Of a DNA stretch of 38,528 bases, positions 32,573-38,528 are shown piece by piece; position 1 is the stretch's first letter; each line of letters opens with the position of its first letter. A model generated the notes under the pieces. The model saw only the letters and a program-made list of their open reading frames with translations, ran no database searches and was not told where the DNA came from. The DNA is from a virus. The position numbers and the translations under genes are program-made. The stretch spans positions 1 through 38,528 of IMG/VR virus record IMGVR_UViG_3300009428_000020; one strand, given 5' to 3'.

Positions 32573-34747
32573 TTATCTGAGATTTTTTTCCTTTAAGTGC
32601 TTTTTTAAAGCACTTTCGCCGCTTTCTTGAGATTTCAGAGCGTATTCATGCGATTTTAATTGCATATTGGCGCGTGCTTGTTCGCCTTGCAGCTCTTTTT
32701 GCCGCTCTTGTTTTACCCCTTGTTCTTGTTCAACAAAGTCCAGATCATTAAGATCCGCTTTAGAATCCAGCTCCCTTGCCTTCGCCATTGTTTCAGTAGC
32801 TTTGGCTTGGTTAAGTGTGGCTTCAGAGAACTTATCTTGTGTATTAGCCTGAAGATTTTTAATCTCTTCCAGTAATTTTTGTTTCTGGAGTTGCATTAGT
32901 TCCTGCTGAGCGGGATCAGGCTCTGGTTGGTAATCTTCAATGCGTTTAGCCAGATCAGGCATTTTTCTCAATCGGGCAATTTCAATGAAGATTTCTTTGA
33001 TAACAGTCCAGTCGACGCTATTGCCCAGTGTCTGCAACATGAAACTCAGTTCTTGTGCTTTGGCGCTGTCTTCTTCAGCGGTAGAAACGTCGATTGCGTA
33101 ATCAAATGAGCCAGATAGGTCATCACGACGTACCGGCTCAAATTCATCATTGGTAACTCGAACAACTTCTTCCTCTTCAAGGAATTCTGCGTTCATAGCC
33201 ATAAACTTACGACACACCTGTACTAACCCATCAGACAGTCGACGTAAGTATCCGCTTTCGCGTTTACCCGCCGCATCTAGGGCGCCGCTAATACCTCGTG
33301 CAACTTCTCCCAAAGAGCCGGAGTTAATACCGTTAGAGAACGCTTTAACGCCAGTCATCGCCTCGGCTTCATAATTTTGTGCTTGAATCATAAATTGTGC
33401 TGAAGCAGGGATCTCTGCAAAGGTATGCATGTGAAATGCTGCACGGGGATCACCAGCGGCATTGAACTCATAGTTTTGGCCACGTTGGAATTTACGTTTA
33501 TTAGTCGCATCCAAAGCGCCCTTGAGCATACCCATTTGGCCATTAGCAGATCGCGCCATAACATCGATCATGCCCCGCGTTACTGCGCCAATAATCTTTT
33601 GGTTATCCTCTAGCAATTCGCCATCAGGCTCACCGTAGAGTGAGTTTTTAACTGGCATCAATGGAATAAAGATAAAAGGTAACTCACCCCCTGGAATGGG
33701 GCTTTCTTCCATGCGGATAAGAGTATCGCCTACCCAAGTGGCCACATAAGGCTTAAGCAAACCAGTGCCATCAATATCGTGATATCCCCAATACTCGTGA
33801 GCAAGAATCTTTTTTCGTGCTTTATCTCTGAAATTAAAGCTTTGAGGTACATCGATATCGGCATCGTCGGCTCCTAGGATAGAATTGTTATCCAGGTGTA
33901 TGTATTCGAGGTTAGTGTACTTATCTCCTTCCGCCATCAGCTCGCTATAAGATGTAGGAAAGGTGTAAGCGATGAAGTTTGCTTTTTCCATGTCGCCTTC
34001 ACAGGTAGGGTCTGGGATTACGCGACGGTAATCACAGACTTCAACTGTGGGGTGATTTTTGATAGTCTTTGTGACAGTTACGGATTCGTAACCGACAATA
34101 CTAGGCTCTACGGCTATACCAGTTTCTTGGCTAATGCGGCAGGCTTCTTTGAGATCTTCTGGAATTTCGTGTTCGTAAGAGGTAGGGTCGGTTTGCTTTA
34201 TCTGCAAAACTTCCATCAAAACCTGCTCCATGGCAGGGTTGGGGGTGAATTCGTATATGGGCTGGTCTTCTTCAATTTCGATTTCTTTAAACTCCCAACC
34301 AACCCGTAAAATCGCAGTTCCTTCGTCTACCGCAGCACGGACCACCGTGTCGATAAATTTCTGCTTTTTGATTTTGGTATTAAATTGGTGGTTAAGGATC
34401 AGTCCAGCCTGTATTGCCCCGTCTTTGTCTTCCCAAGTTTCAGGAGAAGCAGCAACCATTTTATCACTGCTAAGAAACGGCTCAGACAGCGCGGCATAAC
34501 GCCATTCCGCTTGTTTGCGAATTAGCTTAGGCTGAACGGCGCTACGCCCTGCATCAGTTTTTACCTTAGCGCTGCCAGAGATATTTAGATTATTTACCCA
34601 TTTATCGATTTTAACTACTTGGGCTTGATGGTCATTACGCGCTTCGGTGAGATCTTCTTTCATCTCGGCCAGCGTAGGCGGATTCTTCCAATTTGTAGGA
34701 ACAACCTTTTTCTCTAAATTTTCGGGCCGTGGAGACTCTTGCTGCAT
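32573..34747 (-). CDS. Portal protein, N4-like
   Basis: 724 aa, the length of N4-type portals. N-terminal signature segments include PTNWKNPPTLAEMKEDLTEARNDHQAQ, SAVQPKLIRKQAEWRYAALSEPFLSS, GLILNHQFNTKI and VDEGTAILRVGWE. A helical, Gln/Lys-rich C-terminal barrel/tail (about 600-724) follows. Portals form the dodecameric ring at one capsid vertex through which DNA is packaged and ejected. The upstream connector gene ends 80 bases before the start, and an inverted repeat covers its leader. Confidence 0.85.
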   Translation of the reverse strand: MQQESPRPENLEKKVVPTNWKNPPTLAEMKEDLTEARNDHQAQVVKIDKWVNNLNISGSAKVKTDAGRSAVQPKLIRKQAEWRYAALSEPFLSSDKMVAASPETWEDKDGAIQAGLILNHQFNTKIKKQKFIDTVVRAAVDEGTAILRVGWEFKEIEIEEDQPIYEFTPNPAMEQVLMEVLQIKQTDPTSYEHEIPEDLKEACRISQETGIAVEPSIVGYESVTVTKTIKNHPTVEVCDYRRVIPDPTCEGDMEKANFIAYTFPTSYSELMAEGDKYTNLEYIHLDNNSILGADDADIDVPQSFNFRDKARKKILAHEYWGYHDIDGTGLLKPYVATWVGDTLIRMEESPIPGGELPFIFIPLMPVKNSLYGEPDGELLEDNQKIIGAVTRGMIDVMARSANGQMGMLKGALDATNKRKFQRGQNYEFNAAGDPRAAFHMHTFAEIPASAQFMIQAQNYEAEAMTGVKAFSNGINSGSLGEVARGISGALDAAGKRESGYLRRLSDGLVQVCRKFMAMNAEFLEEEEVVRVTNDEFEPVRRDDLSGSFDYAIDVSTAEEDSAKAQELSFMLQTLGNSVDWTVIKEIFIEIARLRKMPDLAKRIEDYQPEPDPAQQELMQLQKQKLLEEIKNLQANTQDKFSEATLNQAKATETMAKARELDSKADLNDLDFVEQEQGVKQERQKELQGEQARANMQLKSHEYALKSQESGESALKKHLKEKNLR

Positions 34748-34751
34748 AAAA

Positions 34752-34796
34752 TAGCTTCTCTGTATTAGGATGCATTACTGCCTGACAAAGAAGCTA
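34752..34796 (-). promoter_or_regulatory. Inverted repeat in the portal gene leader
   Basis: TAGCTTCT (34752-34759) and AGAAGCTA (34789-34796) are perfect 8-bp complements separated by 29 nt. On the minus-strand message the 3' arm carries the AGAAG that would serve as ribosome site, 5-10 nt before ATG 34747. Folding would hide it. It lies in the 79-bp gap between connector and portal genes. Confidence 0.4.
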
Positions 34797-34826
34797 CCAA
34801 AGAAGAAAGATTAATTCTGAGATTAA

Positions 34827-35531
34827 TTAAGGCCAATCGTTATAAACCACGCTAAAATTCTCTGCATCTTCATCGATGGCATAATTAAGCGAGTTAAGTA
34901 GCGCACAAGCCGCTTCAAACTTAGCTGCGTAATTATTGCCTTCATGGAAACCTTCAGAGGCGCCTTTAGGGTTAGATACCCGACTGGCCATGTACATAAG
35001 TAACGCTTCTAAATAGGTACCCGGCAAATCTATCGTAACCGCAAGCGGGGCAGATCCCGCTACTGCAGTAGATATCTTGGGATGATCTGCGCGGTACACT
35101 ATCCGTAGTTCGGTAGTTTCTTTTAACCACGGCGCTGCTTTAATATCAGTAGGAACAATAAGCGTCTGGAAGCCAGAAGTTCGGATGCTAGCTGCGTTAT
35201 CCCGCTTATTCAATGGGATTTCATAGCTTTTCCCTCCTACAGTGCCATACACGCGCTCAATTTTGTTGAGATTATCTGCAAAGCTTTCGGGAGCATCTAC
35301 TTTACGGAGCAGTATGTAAGTTGATTTCTCTGCTACCAGGGGAATTGTCACTTCGTCTTCCCGTAGCAAAAAGCGCTTATGCAGCTCGGTTAAGCCTAAC
35401 TGTACCGTAGGTACCAATTTCTTAAAGGCTTCTTCGGGCATGCCGCCTTCTGGAGCATCCAAGTCATGCCCCCAACTAATGTTACTAAACTCGCCGTAGG
35501 CCAGTTGATCGTATATATCTTGTAACTTCAT
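34827..35531 (-). CDS. Head-tail connector / adaptor-like protein, 234 aa
   Basis: ATG 35531 with GAGG upstream, eight bases after the terminase gene. N-terminal LQDIYDQLAYGEFSNISWG, then KLVPTVQLGLTELHKRFLLREDEVTIPLV, a beta-rich middle and a C-terminal helical YLEALLMYMASRVSNPKGASEG segment match, from memory, small connector proteins next to large terminase in marine podoviruses. Such proteins join the portal to the tail. No catalytic motif is visible. Confidence 0.65.
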   Translation of the reverse strand: MKLQDIYDQLAYGEFSNISWGHDLDAPEGGMPEEAFKKLVPTVQLGLTELHKRFLLREDEVTIPLVAEKSTYILLRKVDAPESFADNLNKIERVYGTVGGKSYEIPLNKRDNAASIRTSGFQTLIVPTDIKAAPWLKETTELRIVYRADHPKISTAVAGSAPLAVTIDLPGTYLEALLMYMASRVSNPKGASEGFHEGNNYAAKFEAACALLNSLNYAIDEDAENFSVVYNDWP

Positions 35532-35538
35532 GTGTGCC

Positions 35539-37161
35539 TCACACTATGTAGGAGTTATAGGGTTCGTCGTCGTCTTCATCCAACGGGATTGCCCACATAT
35601 CGTTGGGATCTTGTTGGGCCTCCGCCTCTTCACTTGGGCGGAATACTGGCATAACTGCCAGCATAGAAATCGTGTCGATAAAATCGTCTTTCTTCGACTT
35701 AAAGCCTCTGGGTGTTGCCAGACTTAGTTCGTCTATGGCTTCTTGCAGAATAAGGTCCTCTTTAAATTCGTGAGGAAAATACATCTTTCCCGCCTTAAAC
35801 CAAGGAACCACAGTCTGAAACCGGTCAATCTTTTTAGTAACCGGGCGGATACCTGGTTGATTACTGTTCTTTTCAGAAGCCATATTGAAATAGATATTTC
35901 TATCTATCATCTGGGTTTGTATCCACTCAATAAAGCCTTTCTGCTGGCCGCTAACTTCAACGCCTACAGAGTCGGGCTTGTACTTTTGAACCAGCCTAAA
36001 CAAGTCATTAATGTTTTGATCCATTAACTGTCGCTTACAAACACCGTCCACCCAAAACCAGTCGCCTATATTATTAAACGCCCAGACAGAAATTACTGAA
36101 TAATCGGCAGCTTCTGACGCACTGGTAGCAAAATCAGTAGTTATATAAAAATTAAACCGGTCTTTATTGCGTACTACCGAATGCCAGTCGTACCACCGAA
36201 TGTCAGAATCCAGAATTAAACGGTCTTCATCTGAGATAATGCGTAGCATTAATTCCTGGTTAAACGTATCGACCTTGCCTAACTTCAGTGCAGTGGTGTA
36301 TTGCTCTATAACATAGTCATAACTAAATCGGTCCGACCAACTGCCATGAAAGTCTTCCCGCTCACAGGGAAACTGTTCACATACGGGAAATACATTTACC
36401 TCCCAAGCACCCGACTCTACTGCTTTGTACAAAGGGTCTTTGGAGTTAAAAGGAGTGCCTGACCAGATAATCATGTTCTTTTTAGGATGGAGCGCGTATG
36501 TAACCGCCTTATACACGGTGTCTTCTACGCTTGCGATCACAGTAGGTGATCGTGCATCTTCATCCGAAATCATGTCATCTAACACAGCCATTTGGGGACG
36601 CTTACCCATTTCTTTCGCCCCACGCACACCAGTTTTTGCACCATACCCTTTGACGATGAATTTTTTACCATCGGCGTTGCTAAACTCCCAGCGTAAATCA
36701 GTAAACTTAACCCCCTCTTTGGGCAGATACTCTTGTAAAAAATCAGAATTTTGATAGCGGAACTCCAAATTCTTCCGCATATTTTTAACGCCGTTTTCGA
36801 TGGAGTCCGATACATAGATAGCGAGATCCACAACACCGAAACCAGGTAAATCGCCGTACACCGCAATAAATAAAAACAGGTATTCGGCCATAACCGTTGT
36901 TTTTGCGCTACCCCGATGGCATAAGTTAGCAACGCGGGTACCTCCCCTAGTGATGGTATCGAGCATGTGATAATGCATTACGGGGGTGGTGTTCTCTTCC
37001 CCTTGCTCGCCATTTACTAGTTTAATAAACGTGACAAAAGCCAGTGCAAAATCGGACGGCACGTAATTAGGGTCGATAACATAGTCCACTGTATTCAAGT
37101 GTTGCTCGACTTTGAGTGGCGCGCCGGTAGTTAGCTGAAGTGTTTCGTGGGTTTTATTCAA
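35539..37161 (-). CDS. terL: Terminase large subunit
   Basis: 540 aa DNA-packaging motor. ATPase: Walker A-like CHRGSAKTT (81-89, K87), Walker B MAVLDD (D195, D196). Nuclease of RNase H fold: D343 (ITTDFATS), E402 (VGVEVSG) and D496 (DDFIDTISML). Best start is TTG 37161, overlapping the preceding stop (ATTGAATAA); the next in-frame Met is at residue 62 and would lose the N-terminal domain. Weak AGAGA precedes it, so translation is likely coupled to the upstream gene. The length and motif order suit T7/N4-like terminases. It packages DNA into the head with the small subunit and the portal. Confidence 0.92.
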   Translation of the reverse strand: MNKTHETLQLTTGAPLKVEQHLNTVDYVIDPNYVPSDFALAFVTFIKLVNGEQGEENTTPVMHYHMLDTITRGGTRVANLCHRGSAKTTVMAEYLFLFIAVYGDLPGFGVVDLAIYVSDSIENGVKNMRKNLEFRYQNSDFLQEYLPKEGVKFTDLRWEFSNADGKKFIVKGYGAKTGVRGAKEMGKRPQMAVLDDMISDEDARSPTVIASVEDTVYKAVTYALHPKKNMIIWSGTPFNSKDPLYKAVESGAWEVNVFPVCEQFPCEREDFHGSWSDRFSYDYVIEQYTTALKLGKVDTFNQELMLRIISDEDRLILDSDIRWYDWHSVVRNKDRFNFYITTDFATSASEAADYSVISVWAFNNIGDWFWVDGVCKRQLMDQNINDLFRLVQKYKPDSVGVEVSGQQKGFIEWIQTQMIDRNIYFNMASEKNSNQPGIRPVTKKIDRFQTVVPWFKAGKMYFPHEFKEDLILQEAIDELSLATPRGFKSKKDDFIDTISMLAVMPVFRPSEEAEAQQDPNDMWAIPLDEDDDEPYNSYIV

Positions 37162-37399
37162 TGGGGATAATCTCTGCTTCAGTCTCTATCCACACCCGTG
37201 CGCCGCAGCGCAGCGGTTTATTTATGCTGGTTATAATTTCACACGGACCGTCTATTTTTATTCTGTGGTAATACTCTTTATGCTCACCAGCAACTTCCAC
37301 ACCGATACACGGCTCATGCGCTGATTCATCTTTGTTTTTAATGTTGCGGCGAATAACATGCTGATTCACATGAATGCGTTTCAATGTATTTTTAGGCAT
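37154..37399 (-). CDS. Small conserved phage protein between terminase genes, 81 aa
   Basis: ATG 37399 overlaps the small-terminase stop as TGATG. The protein has a characteristic start (TLKRIHVNQHVIRRNIKNK) and a C-terminal ITSINKPLRCGARVWIETEAEI. From memory this pattern is widespread in tailed phages beside terminase genes, but its function is unknown. Compact beta-rich sequence; perhaps a packaging or regulatory accessory. Confidence 0.7.
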   Translation of the reverse strand: MPKNTLKRIHVNQHVIRRNIKNKDESAHEPCIGVEVAGEHKEYYHRIKIDGPCEIITSINKPLRCGARVWIETEAEIIPIE

Positions 37400-38094
37400 C
37401 AATCTATTCTCTCTGCGGTACCTTCGATAATTACGGCCTGCTCTGCGGTGTCCTGCGCGGTCACTTGGCCTGCGGCCAGTGCCCGACGCTGCTCCGCTGC
37501 CAGTGCTTGGGTAGCCTGACGTAACGCATCGATACTAGAATCTTTCTGCACGCCCAAGTCGATCTCCACTTTCTGTGTTTCAGGCGGCTTAAGGTGCGAC
37601 AAGATAGAGTTAGCCGCGTCACTACGCACTTTCTCTGAGTTAGCGTGGAGCATTAGCTCGGCTTGCGTGTTTAACGCCTTTTGGTAGATATCCTGGTTAA
37701 CAATCCAGCTCGGTGTGAGTGACTGTTCCAATAATAAGGTAACTAACTTGGAATGGTGGTACGCATGCACATAACTAGAGATATCTTTAGTGGTCTTCTG
37801 CAGTGCAGCGTGCCGCTTCATCTTATCTGGAAAGGTTAGTGCGTAGCTTTCAGCATTGGTTTTCGCCATCAGCTTATAGCTGACGTATTTGACGGCCGCT
37901 ACGTAGCTATCAAACTTAAAGCGCCCCTCTTTCATAATCGAGGCGAAGCCTAATAAGTTTTCTCGATACCTATCGTGCATATCAGGATCACTTAATGTGG
38001 CATTTATTCTTTGCAGGGATTCATCCGTTACCGCTTTGCGTACACTCGCTGGTAAAGCTCCCCGCATTTCATCAATCGTTAGCTCTGTGCTCAT
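37399..38094 (-). CDS. Probable terminase small subunit
   Basis: 231 aa, ATG 38094. An N-terminal helical region (about 1-100) fits a DNA-binding domain. The C-terminal segment VRSDAANSILSHLKPPETQKVEIDLG is typical of small terminases in marine podoviruses (from memory), followed by an Ala/Gln-rich tail for oligomer contacts. It would recognise viral DNA for packaging and load the large subunit, encoded one gene downstream. Nested inverted repeats directly upstream could be its DNA target. No strong ribosome site; the closest purine run (GGGGG) lies about 11-15 nt before the ATG, inside one repeat arm. Confidence 0.65.
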   Translation of the reverse strand: MSTELTIDEMRGALPASVRKAVTDESLQRINATLSDPDMHDRYRENLLGFASIMKEGRFKFDSYVAAVKYVSYKLMAKTNAESYALTFPDKMKRHAALQKTTKDISSYVHAYHHSKLVTLLLEQSLTPSWIVNQDIYQKALNTQAELMLHANSEKVRSDAANSILSHLKPPETQKVEIDLGVQKDSSIDALRQATQALAAEQRRALAAGQVTAQDTAEQAVIIEGTAERID

Positions 38095-38101
38095 TACGAC
38101 G

Positions 38102-38196
38102 CAGCCCCCAGTGGATTGTTAGCGGATTTAAAGGTTTATATTCCGTAGCTACATAGTCTCCGGTCTATCAGTATTACGGAGACTATAGGGGGGCTG
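38102..38196. repeat. Nested inverted repeats upstream of terS (candidate pac or leader structure)
   Basis: Inner repeat: ATAGTCTCCG (38153-38162) and CGGAGACTAT (38177-38186), a perfect 10-bp stem with a 14-nt loop. Outer repeat: CAGCCCCC (38102-38109) and GGGGGCTG (38189-38196), enclosing the inner one. An 8-bp palindrome GTAGCTAC lies between (about 38145-38152). The region fills the gap between the tail-fibre end and the terS start. Without a T-run it is not an ordinary terminator. Confidence 0.6.
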
Positions 38197-38228
38197 ATTT
38201 TAGTTTTCTGGGATTATTATCACTTCCA

Positions 38229-38528
38229 TCAAGATAGAGCGTTTTTTGTTGCATTTACGAGCGCATTTTTAAGCGAACTAAACCCTGTGGCGGGAGGGCT
38301 TGCTACTTCACGGCTGTAGATTCCCCAAGCTGGGCAAGGGTCTCTGGTAGAAACACCATTGACTGTCTGGGTATAAGCTTGGGTAAGTGTTGTATATATT
38401 GTCCATGTTGTCACCTTCATTCGATAATAATTACCAGCACCCCCAGTAGTGTGGCCAAAACCATCAAGGCCGGACGTGGCTGCGGACTCCATTCCCAAAT
38501 CCACTGATTGTGTGTAATTGTAAACGCC
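38229..38528 (-). CDS. C-terminal part of the tail fibre gene (enters from the right edge)
   Basis: The frame is open from the window edge to the stop at 38229 (99 codons). A GTG at 38504 could be a start but has no clear ribosome site, so a continuing gene is more likely. The sequence is Tyr/Thr/Gly-rich (YRMKVTTWTIYTTLTQAY, DPCPAWGIYSREV), like fibre C-termini. Same strand, same style and adjacent position on a circle suggest it is the missing end of the gene at 1-1901. Joining the two edges directly leaves the frames one base out of step. Confidence 0.55.
   Translation of the reverse strand, partial: GVYNYTQSVDLGMESAATSGLDGFGHTTGGAGNYYRMKVTTWTIYTTLTQAYTQTVNGVSTRDPCPAWGIYSREVASPPATGFSSLKNALVNATKNALS

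Noticed and set aside
38229-38504. Independent 91-aa gene starting at GTG 38504
   Set aside because: The frame stays open to the window edge, no clear ribosome site precedes the GTG, and it fits as the end of the fibre gene across the join.
1-38528. CRISPR array, insertion sequence, rRNA, host flanking genes
   Set aside because: No spaced identical repeats, transposase motifs, terminal inverted repeats of an IS, or rRNA/host-gene sequences were seen.

Overview
The window is best read as a complete, or within a base or a few bases complete, circularly permuted genome of a short-tailed (podovirus-like) temperate bacteriophage of about 38.5 kb. It contains no host genes, rRNA or complete tRNA, and nearly all of it is packed phage coding sequence. 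Family resemblance points to a gammaproteobacterial, possibly marine, host, but the host assignment is weak inference.

The layout is two divergent transcription blocks starting at one 132-bp intergenic region (2340-2471). The plus-strand block (2472-10526) holds lysogeny and replication genes: an AlpA-like small DNA-binding protein, an attP-like segment carrying the 3' end of a tRNA (probably Leu), a tyrosine integrase, a PD-(D/E)XK nuclease with a likely Fe-S cluster, an ATPase fused to an AEP-type primase, a Sak4/AAA_24-like ATPase, a MazG-like pyrophosphohydrolase, an ssDNA-binding-like protein, a RuvC-like resolvase and two small proteins, one with two membrane segments. I recognise no DNA polymerase, CI-type repressor or endolysin. 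The minus-strand block holds virion genes. Read across the contig join it runs 2339 to 1, then 38528 to 10544: a tail protein, a tail fibre split by the contig ends, small terminase, a short conserved protein, large terminase, a connector-like protein, N4-like portal, scaffold-like protein, N4-gp56-type major capsid protein, structural and coiled-coil proteins, and three presumed ejection proteins. The two blocks converge on a hairpin terminator at 10528-10545.

The main discovery is the last virion gene, 3,840 aa and about 30% of the genome. Its centre carries all the hallmark motifs of a single-subunit T7/N4-type RNA polymerase: a T/DxxGR-like motif at 1686-1690, motif A with D1838, motif B with R1922, K1926 and F1934-G1935, and motif C with H2212-D2213. 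These lie in a module of about 1,100 aa bounded by low-complexity linkers, followed by an HExxH zincin-like domain. I read it as a giant virion RNA polymerase of the phage N4 kind, placed where T7-like phages have their largest ejection protein. Here it occurs in a small integrase-encoding genome, whereas classical N4-like phages are lytic and about 70 kb.

Two short hairpins with a 3-nt loop and a shared GCCTA(A/C)GGC core stand before the lysogeny genes (2428-2440) and before the replication genes (4050-4066). They look like N4-type virion-polymerase promoters. A working model: the ejected polymerase transcribes early genes from these hairpins on infection, while a prophage, which has no ejected polymerase, must be induced by host RNA polymerase.
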